Part shown: positions 48,901-63,100 of the stretch, in pieces
Layout of the letters: each line of letters starts with the position of its first letter
How positions within the stretch are numbered: position 1 is the stretch's first letter
DNA from: Hirudo medicinalis
Taxonomy: Eukaryota; Annelida; Clitellata; Hirudinida; Hirudinidae
Direction: 5' to 3'
Assembly (NCBI GenBank): GCA_011800805.1
Contig: MPNW01000032.1
Location: 202,607 to 266,606 of the forward strand
DNA: 64,000 nucleotides
Notes under the pieces: generated by a model
Seen by the model: the letters and a program-made list of their open reading frames with translations, nothing else
Databases searched by the model: none
Told to the model about the DNA's origin: nothing
Translations under genes and position numbers: made by a program

Positions 48901-51900
48901 AGTTTTAAATCGTGCATGTTGTTTAAAGATTTTGTTGTAAATGTAGTTTGAGCAGCATCATGTGCATGGCATCAGAGGAGCTTTTAATTAGTACTTGTAC
49001 ATTGTTAAAGACTATGTTTCAGTTGTTCAAGAAGCTATCAACAACTCTGATCCTATGAACCTGAATTGTGAGAAGATTTCTGAAGTTCTCAAAAGTGTCA
49101 TTGGCACATTAAGTTCTGATGAGAGTTTTGGAGGTGATCTGAACATAAGGTTATTGTTTGAAGTTATTATGAATACATTAATTGATACTGACTGATGGTT
49201 TTAACCTTTACTGATGTTTCCGCTTCGGACTCGAGAGCTTGCATCTTTTTCAGCTCTTCATTGAAGGAAGAATCAAATTTGATGAAAGCAATTTCAGTCC
49301 TCGATTTCTGCTGCAATGAGATTCTTCCTGAGATAAAAAATGCTGTGATTAAGAAATCAGAAACTGAACCCAAAATTATAAATGATGACAAATGTGAAAT
49401 TTCAAATAGTGCTGCAGAAACACTTGAATGTAGAGATGGTTGTTTATTGTTATTTATTTGGCTGCTTTATTTAAAAAGTCATTTTTCCTCTGGTTTCTTT
49501 AAGATGACTCCGACATTGATGAACCTCCAATGAAAACCAAAGGCAAATTTCAGAGCATTTCATGTTGTTTGATTCTTATTATGTTCTCAATTGTCATTTT
49601 GTGAACGAATGTTGAGGAATATTTTATTGGCAGTTCGTCGAGGAAGGAAGTGCGTTCGTGTCACTCACATCGCGAGTCCTTCCGATTTTTATGTCAGGTC
49701 TGTTTACGAAAGCAAGAGATTGGAATCATTAACCAAAGAGTTCAACAGCTGGTGCAATGCTCTTATTGGCGACAGTAAATCTGATTGCCATCCTTGCATG
49801 CCCAATAAAGGTGATCGTGTTTTCTGAATTTAATTCAATAAGATGTCATATTTGTGAATCATATTTATATATTACAAACTGTTGAATATTTAGTTAATTG
49901 TTTTCAGGGGATCTTGTATTTGGAAAATTTGGAGAGGACAATGTTTGGTATCGAGCAAGAATTACCAACATCGACACAGATGCCGATGCAGTGGACTTAT
50001 TGTATATCGACTATGGCAATATGGAGACTGTTTCATTTGATAGGTTGACTTTAAGTAATAATGCAATTAATAATTTGAAGAAATTAACAAAAGAAGGAAC
50101 TAACACAAATATTTAATAATTTAATGTGCAATAATGTTAATGTCAGCAATGTTATGTTAATAACAGTGAATTGTTAAAAAAATTAATTAAGATAATTTTA
50201 AAGGAAATAATAACAGCTATTCTACAGAATATTTGCAATACCGGAGAAGTATCAGAAGATACCTGTGTTTGCCATCCATTGCTGTTTAGCCCACATTGTT
50301 CCTGTGCATGATGAATGGAACGCAGAAGACATTCAAGCATTTTCGAAGCTGAGCACAAACAAGCCCATGCAACTCTCTGTAGGCTGCCTTCTTGCAGTTG
50401 CACCATTTGTTATAGCATAAATATATTTTCCATGCTAATCGCAGGTCTTAATGGAGATGAAGGATTCACCTTCTTTGGTGGATCTCGGTGATTCTGAAAT
50501 ATCATCAGTTTGTGATTCCCTTGTGTTTCTGGGTCATGCTAGTTTTGCAAATTCCCATGAAGCTTCCCAAATGAAAGCATCCAATAAATGTGAGTTTTTT
50601 GCTAAGCTGCTGGTTTGCTTTGTGCAAACTTTTAATTATTTTGAAATAGATCCTCAAACAATCCAATATCCATCATCTGTGATGCCAAAGGAAAATCTTT
50701 TTACTGCTGCAATCACTTTTGTCTGCTCCCCTGGAAGATTTTTTGTTCAGGAGGTTGGAAATTTATTGCTAATGCTACGTGACTATAAATAATTTTTAAA
50801 TTGCAAATAATTATCGATAGCTCTGTTGTTATTAATCTTATTTATCTTGTTAGAAATTTGATCATTTATTTAAATCACTTTTATTGCTTAGGTTCCTTGT
50901 GATAAAATGGATGGAGAGTTGGACCTAATGGATCAACGTTTTACTTATAGCAATAAGGTCAATCAACTAAATGCCTTCATCGATCCCTCCATTGGTAGGG
51001 TTATTTGTTGCTGGGTTCGTATTGCTGCCTTAATGGACAAGTTGACATGTTCGTCATTTTAAGGTGAGGCTTGTGTTGCCAAATATTCTGAGGATGGATT
51101 GTGGTATAGAGGAGAAATCTTGGAAGTAATTGATCCTGGTCAAGTGGTAGTGAAATATGTGGACTTTGGCAATGATGAAACTCTGTCCATCTGGGACATA
51201 AGAAAGATCAATGAAGATTTGATCAATGTGCCTGCTAAAGTATGTTTATTATGCTTTGGTAACCTTTTATCTACTCTAATGTCCAACCATGATTAGCTAT
51301 CAAGCTTAGTGAAATTTGTTACTTTTGAGGCATTGGAATGTTGTTTAGCTGATGTGGTTCCGGTAAGCAACAGAGATAACCAGTGGAGCAATGAGGTTTG
51401 ATTTTCACTTAAATGATTTCAATAAAGTCTGATCTGACATTTTTCTAAATATTGTTCCATATTTTGTATGGGTACTAAAACTTTTCTAGGCAGTAGATTT
51501 CCTCAAACAATTGGCAGGTAAAATGATTGAGGTTATAGTGAAAGGTTAGTTTGAAATATAATTTCATAAAGTTGGTGATATTTATCAATAAAATCTTTGT
51601 TCAAAACTTCAGAAGTTTTGGAAGTAGGAGTATTGTCTGTGTATGTGAAAGCAGATTGTGCAGCCAGCACAGTTAACACTGCTCTTGTTGACTTTGGTTG
51701 GGCCAAGTTTAATTTGCCTGGGTAATCATAGTTTTTTTTTGCAGTATTTGTTAATGTTTGTCATGTTTCATTCAAGTTATATTTCTCAGGTTTTATGGGA
51801 TGCACACTCAGAGTGAGGGATCAGGAACTGGAAAAGTAATGCATCATTCTTACTAATTTTTCATTATTCATTCCAAACCATCTATTTAAAGTTCTAAAAT

Positions 51901-54900
51901 ATATATAAATCTCGAGGAATTTAATACCAACAGATGGTAGCACAAACCCAAAGCACTTGGTATAATTGACAAAAGTAAACCTGATTAGAACCATAAAATG
52001 AAAAAGTCAAATTTTAAAGTTTTTATAAGAATTATTTTAATTTACAGTCAACAGGTTCTTTAAAAATTCCTTATGGAGAGCCAGTCAATTTGGAGATCAT
52101 AAAAGCTACATCGCCATCAGAGTTTTACATTCAACTGCCTCTTCAAAAAATCATGTTTCAAAAGTTTGGACAAATTATTGTCGAAGTTCATTGATAAATA
52201 TTGAATTCTATTTTATAGCATGCTAATGTAACAAATGTTTTCCAGATTATGTGATGACATACAGAAATATGTTGATGTCAGTTCACAATCTGCAAGTTCC
52301 TCTTCATCATCTTCATTGTCTTCTGTTCTTGAAGGAGACACTGACAAACTAAAGGAAAATTGGTGCTGTGGTGATCATTGTCTCGTCTGGAATCCCAACA
52401 GTTTGGTTTGGAGTAGAGCATCAATTGTGACTTTAAACTTTTTGGACAACTCTGCTAAAGTTGGTCTTATTATTAGCATCACTTTTAACTTGATTCATTC
52501 CAATAAGTTTGTTTTTCAGGTCTGCTGTTACGATTATGGATCAAAACTTGAAACCTCCATCTTTAAACTCAAGTCACTTCCAGACTGCTTTAAGGGACCA
52601 CCTTTCTCTATAAGTTGTCATCTTGCAGGTGTAGTTCCATCAGGGGATTCTCATAAATGGTCCCAAACATCCATTGAGGTGTTTTCAGCATTAATTGAAA
52701 ACCAGAATTCTACCTTTCGTGCCATTATTCAGGTGGCTTTACGAAGTGTAAATTGACCATAATGCAACCATTCTTATCAATTGCTTGTTTACATAAAAAT
52801 GCTAATTGTGGACATTGTTCGATATTCAGGAAATTGATGGTAATAAGGAATCAGTAGAAGCTGAATTATTCTTTAACTGTGATGATGATGATGACGTTAA
52901 CGTTGGTTGTGATACCATCCAGCAAATAGCATGTGCCTCTCAGTATCTCAGAGACAAGGGACTTGCTTTGCCAATGAGGATAAAGTAAATATATTGTTCT
53001 TGGCAAGTTATTTATGACAATTTCTGAATTAACCATGGTTGGACTACAATAACCCTAGGAAGAATCAAAACGTAATAAAAGAAATTGGAAAAGGAGATGA
53101 TGTCATCAGTGGCTATCCTCAGCTGGTTCCTCATGGTTCAGAAATGCACTTGTGTTTCACTCACATATCCGACGAGGGGATTATTTACGGCCAAGAATGG
53201 AGTCTCGGTTGGCTTAATTTGATTGTCATTCTGCAGTGAAAGCGTTTTACATTAGATTTTTATCACTAGGTGTCTTGGATAAAACAAAGATGTTGCTTGA
53301 AGTGAACGAAAGGTATGAACATTCTCAACCCATGTCTTCTAAGCTCTGGAAACAAGGGGAGCTGGCTTCATGCAAGTTCCACAAGGATGGATTCTATTAC
53401 AGAGCCAGAGTCCTTAAAGTGGATGGAACAAGCCAAATGGCTCAGGTACGTAAAATGTAATTAAAAATATTTTGTTAAAACTTACTACCTTATTTTATAA
53501 TTTCAGATTGTTTTCGTTGATTATGGCAGCTTAGAGGATGTCAGTTTCAGTGAGTTGCGCCCTCCAATGTTCCTGAACGCCCCTGTCTCTTGCCATGCCT
53601 GTGAGCTGAAGGGAGTGGAATGGGTTTGTATTTCATTACTTTTCACTGAAGGAAATAACCTTAATTAGCACTAAGTGTTATTTTAAGATCAAATTGAAAG
53701 AACAGCTTCCACATTGTTCTAGAAAGTATGTGGAGGAGGTATTACAGAAGAGTCTAAACTTCACCATTTCTATTTCTGTGAGTTTTTATTCATTTTCGAG
53801 AGTCTCATCAGTAATATTTTCATGCAGCTTGTATCTATGATACATTTTTTCAAATTAAGCAAAAAACTTGCTGTGGTTTAAACAAATAGAACAAGTTATT
53901 TTTAACTGCTTCAGTATTACTGGTCATCGTTCTTTGTCCTCAGGAATACTTGGAAGACTCGAAGAGAATTGTTGGTGACATATTTCTTCAAGGTGGGAGA
54001 CCATTGAAAGACCTGTTGCTAGAGGCAGGAATTGTAAAGCCTTTTGAGAAAGTTTTGGCTCAAAAGATGGACGATTCGTTTACCAGTGCTTCGGTAAGTC
54101 TTCACGTCTACCGCTCGATGCTCATCATTTAATTGAAATATCTTTTACATTTATTTAAAGTTGATTGTTTAGTGAATTAATGCTCTAACAGCTTTCTATA
54201 AATTCCAGTTTATAATGTTTATAAGTACTAGAAAATAGTACTTAGGTATTTTAAATTTGGGAATGGTGGATGTTGTGGAATGTGGGACCACACCTTTATT
54301 AACTAAGCTATGCGGTCTCAAGTTTGCCCGATTTAATTATCATCCAAACATAATTTAAAGTGCTGTTGATATATTACCGAATATATTCTATAGTGTGTAA
54401 AGATATTTTAAACAAGAAAGTGGTAATATTCATTTCTTAAATAAACATCAGAGATTCCGGAGCCTCGGAAGTTGAGATATCCAACATAACTTTGAATTAA
54501 TATGATATTTTGAATTCCTCAAAGTGATAAATTAAAACAAGTTATGCACTGAATGCGTCTGTTTCTTTGGAATGTTTGAGGTGGACCGAGAGAGAATTTG
54601 ATTAGTTTGTTTCTTTTAATTTTGCTTGGCTGGTCACATGATTGAGAATTAAATTAATAAAAAAAAAACAATCTTTTCAAATTTATCTAAGCAAAAATGC
54701 TTAGATAATTAACTGGCAATCCTAATTTTATTGTTAGTAGCATTTTCCAATGCATATCGAAGGAAATAGACCCTAATTAGAGATGGCTTGGCAACCCGTG
54801 ATCCATAAAATAATTAGGCATGTTCCAAAGCTAAATGTCTAGGTCGTTGGTAATAAAATTAAGCATTTTAAGGCGATCACGCCCCATGCTACTTTGAAGA

Positions 54901-56476
54901 TTGAGTTCGTGACTTTCAAACAACCTTCAGAAGGTTTTATTTTCTGCTTGACCTCAGGAATCAACATCAGATGATAGTGATGTAATAGTTCTTGAGGAAG
55001 AGTTTAACCACTGTATTCTGAATCCCAATGAAGGAGTGGATGAAGACACCTCAGATAAGTATTTTGCTGCATCACCAAAAGGTCCAGAACATGATGCATT
55101 CGACTCTTATCCCCGGCTCAATTCAAACCATTCACCCCAAAGTTCTCATTTCTGCATTTCCCAGAAATTGTTTGAAGATACTGACAACAATAAAGAATCA
55201 TGCAAATATGAAAAATCTTTAAAAATCTGTGGTTATTTACTGCCCTTCAAAGTTAATATAAATCATGGTTTTCACATGTCTTTCTTTTGTATTTGCTTTT
55301 AAATTTCATAATTTGACTTATCATTTAAGAATTCTTGTGCCCTTAATGCCCTCTTACCAGAAATTGGATGGACAATTCATGGTGCTGTTGTGGCTGTAAA
55401 TTCCCTAGATGAGGTTTGAGTAGATTACTCCGCTGACATGTTTTTCAACAGTTTTGTTACATTTACTTAGTGAACTTGAAATGTTCTTCTCGTTTTCATG
55501 AAGTGTCATGTTTTTGTATTTGGTTTTGAAGGTGTTCGTTCAAATGTGCTCATCGAAGAATGATATTGAATTTTCAAAAAAGTGCAAGGCAAGACTAGAA
55601 CTGCTGTCAGAAATGACAGCATATTATCAAAATAGCTTGGAGGATTGCAGCACCATTGATATGAAATGTTTGGCAAGAGGTTCAATATTACTTCTCTAGC
55701 ACATACATTTTGTACATTGTTTTTTTTTTGTTTTCTTGTTTGTTTTTTTTTTTTAAGAAAATAGCAGGATAAGTTTTGAAAATAACTGTTCATTTTATTG
55801 ATGCAACAGTTTGCATTAGGGAATCTTTCTAATGCAATAGAAGAAGGCCATATCTTACCTTGAGATATGTACATTTTGGTATGCTAATTATTTCATCCAT
55901 TACATTTTGAAAATATCAGGCTTGTCGTGTCTGGCAAAGTGTTCTATTGACAACAAGTGGCACAGAGCCAAAATACTTGACCTTATACTTGGAGATAACA
56001 CTTTCTCAGCTGAAATTGTCTTTGTGGACTATGGATATTCTAACAGAATTTCTGAGCTGGACAAGTACGTAACAATTATGAAATATATTTAAAGTGATTG
56101 TTTGCATCACTTATATATCCTATGTAATTCTAATAACAGCATGTTGTCAATAAACGTTGAATTTCAGGATTAGGGCCTTGCCAAAAGATCACCTACAAGT
56201 GCCCAACATGGCTGTTATGTGCCATTTTGAGGGGGCAGATGACAAGAATGGTGATTTATCTTTTCTTTTGGGGAAGACTATCTCACTTGTTGTGAAGGTA
56301 ATTTTACTGCGATGTGGATGTTATTTACATAACATGGATGTTACAGTTTCTAACTATAATCCAACTTATGGATCCAGGATATACGTGAGAAGAGTCTAGT
56401 CGAAATTTCTGTTGGTGACTGGAACATTCTTCCTTCCCACATCTTTGACAAACAAACAGTGAACTCTAATAGATAG
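45928..56476 (+). CDS. RNF17: RNF17/TDRD4: RING, B-box and Tudor germline protein
   Basis: Starts MAFLPSCGKCGLRF (45928-45979). The RING (C3HC4) finishes in exon 46112-46233 with LLCGHVFCYSCL and CFKCE. Two B-boxes follow (47404-47489: CTECNEKEAQCLCDRC; 47964-48108: CSLHSKPCDFFCEDDDQSLC), then coiled-coil-like exons to about 49440. Five Tudor domains follow: 49634-50378 (VWYRARI, YIDYGNMETV), 51063-51240 (LWYRGEI, VDFGNDETL), 52240-52735 (VWSRASI, YDYGSK; degenerate), 53325-53625 (YYRARVL, FVDYGSLEDV) and 55370-56300 (KWHRAKI, FVDYGYSNRI). The stop is TAG 56474-56476. The family acts in germ-cell granules with PIWI/piRNA pathways, and Tudor domains bind methylarginine in PIWI proteins. Exon 48402-48501 does not keep phase with its neighbour (one base short). 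The donors after 47202 and 49542 are ambiguous (GC, or a weak GT a few bases later). RING E3 activity is not shown. Confidence 0.9.
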
Positions 56477-56784
56477 TAAAGTTTGTTCAAGTTAAAAAGC
56501 CCAAGAATCATTTGTTCTTATTGGATATTGGGAGTTATGTATGTTAAGTGTTATCTCGATAAGGTCGTCGGTCAAACGCTGGCTTTTGTAGTCTGGCTGT
56601 AACGAATTGGTTGACTGTACGCATGCGTTCATGTGGGAGAAAAACTTGTGAGAGCACTTGTAATTAGGATCGGGCTGAGTACATGCTAAGCTTTAAATTG
56701 CGTCCGCTCGGCGCGAGACTAATCCCGAATAGGATCTCTATCACCGCAAAGGTGTTCTCGTTGAAGACTGTTGAATCAAGTAAA

Positions 56785-59397
56785 ATGTCGGAAGTTAACG
56801 GACATGGAAGGCCAGTGGTCGAGCTCTTTGTCAAGGTCTGTTCCTTGTGATTTTACAATTGCGATAAAGGGTTGTGACGGAGAATGGGTCGATAAAATTG
56901 TTTCTGGCTAGGGGGAGTCAAGGATTTATCAGTAGCTGAGTTTGGACAGACTTCGGCCAGCAGCAAGAGAGTTGCGGGAATATAATTACCGGGCTTGAGA
57001 GTTTGGGTTACATTTTCGACGTGCTCACAAATTGGATTGCCTTATCGAACAGGATAAGCGGTTTTGAATATATGAAATTCCCCGATTACGTTATCATTTC
57101 AAATATTGTTCGACCTCGTGTTGAGGCCAAAGCGAACGTAATAGTGTTGCATTGTACAATGTCAATTCGTATCTTCTCAAGCACTCAAGAAAGCAATTAT
57201 TAATTATAATGATACTCAGAGACTTCCTCGGCAAGATGAAGTCGAATCCTTTAAAAGATTCCACTTAAAACCTACGACATATTTTTTATTATTATTGGTG
57301 GTGGTGTACGTTAATGTCCATTACTTTTATAACCAATTTGAAATTCCTCATAAATCTGGAGGAAGTCTAACATCATTTATTTTGATCAATTGAAGCCAAA
57401 AACTTTTAGATAGGCGTCAGAAAGAAAACTAAATAAATATAAATTGAGTATTACTTCTAGTTTATCTGAGAGGCAATAAACCACGGGTACTTCGTTGAAG
57501 AATGTTGTCGCTAAAGTATTTGAATTAATAATGCAATCATTTCATCTGCAGGCTGCTTTAGACAAAATGAGATCTGGTGGATGTCCCATCTGTCACAGAT
57601 ATTTCATGATTTTTTACATACTCAGAGAGAAAGGTCTGATTGATCTTATCGTGACCACTTTTCTCCCAGAAAACCCTCCAAAAGAAATTTTAGAATTCAG
57701 TAACGGCAAGCATTATCCTCTCGTCAAGGTTACATTTTAAATTGCTGAGCCATTTCTCTGACATTTACATTCATAATTTTTATGATTAGTTGTGATATAA
57801 ATTATATTTTGTTGTCATTGATTTCGCTTTCGAGGAAGGATAAAGACGAACTTATGACTTTATTTTAAACAGGTAACCTCAGGAGTGGATCGCTATAATA
57901 AAAGTTTAGCAGGTGTTGAATGCGATACTGTTGATGAGATAGAAACTCTGGTTGACAGGTTTGACTGCGAAGAACTGAGATCCACCAAAGAATCCAGAGT
58001 TGAAGCCGTTGCTGAACAAGTGTTTGACTCTCTTTATACGGTTAGTAACCATGTAGTTTCTCTCAATAAGCCATTATTTGCACTTTGTCCCGTTTGAAAA
58101 TTATTCCAGCATTGCGTATCGGAGAATGCACAAATTATGCAAATCATTTCAGAGGTTTAATCAGTTTTTGAGATCAGAGAGAGATGAAACCACATTGTTG
58201 CTGAAAGCTCTGGAGAAGGTTGAAAGCTATCTGAGTGAAAGCGGTGCTAAATACCTCGTCGGGGACACCCTTCACAAAGCTGATTGTTATTTGCTGCCAA
58301 CACTGCAACACATCAGAGTTGCTGGAAAGGTTGCATTTCAAATACGCATTTTGCTAGAATTGATATTTACAACCCAAATAAAACTAAAACATTTTTTTCG
58401 CAATAACAATACCTCAGCCTTTTTGCTTTATTGAAGCTTTGTGAACTTTGTTAAATAGGGTCCAGAATGTAATTTAAATTTGATAGCTATAATATTCTCG
58501 ATAATATTCCAGCAGGGCTTAGTGTCACCTAACAGCAAATAATTCTATGGAGTTGTGCACTGTTTAATGAATACTAACTCAGGCTTTGCTAAACTGTATC
58601 TTAAAGCAAATGCAATGTTAACATTAAATGTTCGTCGATCAATGTATTGCCGATTCATCAAATTGCACTTAAGTAAATAAGTGTGGGATAATTGAGAATT
58701 GCGCAGTAAATTTAATTACTTTGTGGTTAATCATCCAAATAGAAGCATATTTTTTTCTGATTTGCAGGCTTACAGAAACTTTGAGATTCCCAGCGACTTC
58801 GAGTACATTTGGACTTACCTTAAAAATGCTTACAACTCGGATGCGTTCAGTGAATCGTGCCCGGCGGACCGTGAAATAGTCTCCCATTACAGCAACAAGG
58901 TATTATTGTGAACTTCCAAGTCGTCATCTGTTGTTTGTGCAAACTTGACCTATGTTTGAAGAGTTAAATATACCAGACTTCCAAGCTAAATTAGGCATTC
59001 GGTTCAATTTCGACGAAATAATATTAGTTAGCGGCACAGCTGCAACTGTTCTCAGAAATACACATATAAATTTTTTTGCTGATGCACTTTCTTACACCTA
59101 GAGCAATTAGGCACATTTAATTGCAATAACAGCTGCGTACGGAATCAACTTCCGCATATGCACGGTTTATCTGCATGTTGTTTGTGCATCGTGTTCTGTA
59201 ACGCTTCACAAATCGTGGTGGACCACAAACATCCATAATTTTCCCCAGCAGCATTATATGTTATAACATACCCCTCAATTTTATGCTCAACTTAGGTTTT
59301 GGCCGAACAAAAGTTGCCTGATGGGAAAATCAGTCTGATGGGAGATGAGAGAACTTTTTCTATCCCTCTTGCAGTTGGCGGCAGGAACAGCAATTAA
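56785..59397 (+). CDS. CLIC: CLIC-family chloride intracellular channel / GST-fold protein
   Basis: Six exons join in phase to 268 residues: 56785-56835, 57552-57728, 57873-58040, 58153-58329, 58768-58899, 59296-59397. The N-terminus ends VVELFVK, as in other CLICs. The thioredoxin-fold site reads GGCPICHRYFM (CPIC at residues 28-31), a dithiol glutaredoxin-type motif; human CLICs have CPFS at this place. The all-helical GST C-domain has KYLVGDTLHKADCYLLP, LQHIRVAGK, FEIPSDFEYIW and AFSESCPADREIVSHY, closely matching insect and nematode CLICs. A 33-residue extension follows. CLICs switch between soluble oxidoreductase-like and membrane forms and act in tubulogenesis and membrane traffic. The start lies 309 bases after the RNF17 stop on the same strand. 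Confidence 0.95.
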
Positions 59398-60164
59398 ACG
59401 TCTCATGAACCAAAAGTGCCAGGATTTAAAATATTTGGCGCACAAGAAACTTCAAATTATGCAAGAGATTTCACGTCTCATTATTTCTTTAAAGATCAAT
59501 TTCCATTTGATTCAATGTATTCCCGCTTTCTTTGAGAGTAGCTTTTGTTCAATTATTGTAACATTTAAGTTGAACTTTTAATAAAAGCCGCTTGTTACGT
59601 TTTTAAAACGTTCCTAGATTATGATGTGTAGTTTGAATATTCAGTGCCTCAAATTAAAGTAACTCAGGCAACTGCACGGAAAATTATAGGCTTTATTTAA
59701 ATGGAGGCTTGCGAATGGAGCTCCAGCAGCGATTAGGTTGCTGTGAATTCCACTTATTTTCGAAGAGAATGGAGAATGTCACAAATTGGTTTCAACCTAC
59801 GTTAACTGAGCCTGGACAATCTCAGAGTTGTATCAGATCCATTTGACTTTGTCACGTCAAATTTCACTTGCTAGCCTATAAACTCTGAGGCATATAATTA
59901 ACACTCACTTTTTAATTTCTTTTAGGCAAACAAAAATCACACAGGTATTGCAGACGATAAAAATTATATTTAATGACGTCAGAATACACAAACGAGAGCT
60001 ATAAAGAGGTAGATCATCGCAATAAGGATACAATTTACCATCTCACTGTAACTAATCGATCAATTAACGAGAATAGGCTATATTTAACAGTTATTTAAAA
60101 ATTAATCTATTTGTTTATTTTGCATTCGTAAACAATAATATTTACAATTAAAATACAATTTTCG
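59398..60164. other. Intergenic between convergent CLIC and NOTUM
   Basis: It should hold both 3' UTRs. AATAAA-type sequence follows the CLIC stop at about 59579 (TTTTAATAAAAGCC). No gene seen. Confidence 0.45.
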
Positions 60165-63100
60165 CTATCGCTTATTTCCCGACGTGACCAGTAATTTCAT
60201 CAGTTCCCTCTGGTCCATAGAACGTAGTGAAGCCAGTTTAACCCCGAGTGCGTCTGCTACGGTGTTAAGATCAAGGTCGAATTGTGCGAGGATTCCAATC
60301 AAATCGATTTCTTTGCCGTTGTATGGGTCCCTCAGCTTAGGACAAGAGAGATTGCAATGTGGCCACCGACAAGAATCAATTTGCCTGTAAACATTCGCCT
60401 TCATTTTCTCGCATTGTGGTCTTTTATTAGGCTCCTTGTTCTTATGCTTTTTGGCGGCTTCTGAGAGTCGTCTGCGTCGTTTGGCTTCACCAGAAAATAA
60501 ATAGTTCTGTGTTCATTCGTTCAATAAGTGATAATCATCAACAGCAACAGCAAATAATATTAATGACAATAGTAATAATAATGTGATTACAATAATACCT
60601 CGTCGATCCTTCAGTTCCATATTTTTGTACCTAGAATTATTTAATGGAGAAGCAAACTTGATGTTCGATTGAACCGAATTTGATTTCTTTAATTTCGACT
60701 TTGTTTCACTACAAGTATAATAAAGTAAAGTAAAGTAAAATAATAAATAATAAATAAATAAAATACGATTACAATTAAGAAATTAATAATTTTAAATAAA
60801 AAAAATAGCGCTTTCTAAGTGAGGCTTCACTGGTGCTAATGGCGAATGGCGAGATGTTTAAAATCTAACCTGCCTAACTTATTCTTCAATTTGTTCAACT
60901 CCTGCTTTTCCCAACATTGCAGTTGGCTTGGAAGGTTGGTGTTTCTAATTTTTATCGTACTCCAGTCGCTACAATTATATAATACTTTCAATTAAATTAT
61001 TTTATATTCAGCTATTTCGACGTAGACAATCGATAAATACCTTCTTGTTAGGAGAACGTGCAACAAGCAGCCTGGAGCAAACAGCGATCTAAAATATTTA
61101 AGACTTTGAAATAATAATAATTGTTATTATTTTAAAATAATTACTTGACTATTTATTAAAAAAATTCGTATTGTCCGTTTGAGGTCTGCATACGAAGAGA
61201 ATGCGGAACAAATACTTGTGAAACGAAAATGTCTTAGAAGCATTTGTTGCTTTAATTCAGGATGGAATTGCAGATTGAGTATCGGAGTTTTGCTACTCAT
61301 CAAACGTCGGGGTGGGGCGTTTCCCTACTGCACCCACCCCATCCCCCAAAATTACCCAAAAAGTAAGAGTTTAAGTATGTTGTCGTGCAATCTCGATCAC
61401 TTTACAGAATACGCATTTCTGACTAATTTGTCCATCAGCAACTAGAACTTGTATGCTTTGAGTTTGTGGAAACTTAATAGGATCCATGAAAACAGGTTTA
61501 TGCATCTGCCCATCAAAACAATTTTACTTAACTAGTTATCACGCAAAAAACATTAAAAGCTCGTGATTATTGTCACATAATCATAAATATTAACAAAATG
61601 TAATGATCAAAATAATCATAAAATTTTAACTTTAAAAACAAAGTAAAGATAAATAGGAAGAGTAAAAATAGAAGCAATAAACATCGGTCTCCAAGGTGAT
61701 TTATCTGAGTTCGATGGGGAATAATGAGACGTGGCAACACCTCACTGAATAATTACCGACAACGTGTTTTCCGAGAAACTAAGAAGAAATCCAACCTGAC
61801 GTGCGAAAGTGTATCTCTCGTTTCCATGCCAACGTCTTTGATGAAATTCCACTGCTCTGAATCGACCGGGGATCCGACATTGTTTGCAACCAGTTGGGCA
61901 CCGTCGTACAAATTCTGAACCACGAACACCTCAGCTAGAATTAATAGAATACAAAGAGATGATGGTGTTAATGTCTAGCTTGGCCATTAGTTATTAATTA
62001 TTGTGATTAATTAATAATTGTTAATTACTCGTTATTAATTATTAGTTGACGAGAGTCACAAGATTTCAAAATTAGTGTTACTTGATAGTGTGGGATAAAC
62101 GTATTGACCGAAGAAGCACTTCCATGGATCTGATGCGTACTGATCGTTGCATTTTGATGGAACGATGGCATTCCACAAACTAATTAGAAAAACATGAATA
62201 ATTTAATTGTTGATTACTCAATGGTTTGCCTTCAACCGAAGAACTCACGGCATGGCCTTCTTGATGGTTTCCAATGGCGAGCACTGCTGCAGTCCGGTGC
62301 AAAGGGTTTGTCTGAACTGAGTGTTGTCAATGAACCAACCTGAGTCTGAGATTCCTCTGACGATGAGATGTTTGTCGCTTCTTTCAGATTCGGAGTTGTG
62401 GAGTTGATTAATTAATAGAGAAACTCTGTCTATGTTCAGAAGCACCCCCGTACCTCCTGCGCTGAAATGTTAGATAGAAATTTTCATTGAAAGACAACTT
62501 CATGCTAAACTAAATGTTAAGTGGTGAGTATTATTAATGCAATGTGTGTCTCAGTTGAATTTAATGTTATTCAAACCTTTGAACTAAATGCTTAAAACGA
62601 TCGGCTGTTTAATGCTCAAATACCTCTAGTAAATGCTTTATGAAATTCAGCTTGTTTCGCCATAAAAAACAATAATTAGATAATTGAGAAAAATTGTTTA
62701 AAAAATCGGTTCATCGGAATTAATAACTTGCCTTGAACCAGCCAGGTACACGAGAGTGCTTTCCGAGTTCAAGGAATCATTGCTTTGCACCTCACCCATC
62801 CTGTGGACCTCCACTAAATCTCTCACCACCTCTTCCACGATGTTCGAGCCCATGAAAGAGAAAGCATCTGAAAGAAGGAATAAAATAATTGTTTATAATA
62901 GAATCGCTTAAAAGTAAACACCAGGATCGTTCGTCAGCTAGCTTCTTTTTAACTGCTTTTCCGATAAATTATTTTATTTGAGGAAAATTACTCCTCGCCA
63001 TTTACCATAAAGTGCCTCGTGGTTAATAGTTTGTAGATTAATCAGAGGTGAAGAAATGTTAATGAGATGTTTCGACCTCTGTCGGTTGCTTTGAAGGATC

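Noticed and set aside
61179..61445. 88-codon plus-strand frame
   Set aside because: It lies in a NOTUM intron opposite strand; no recognisable content.
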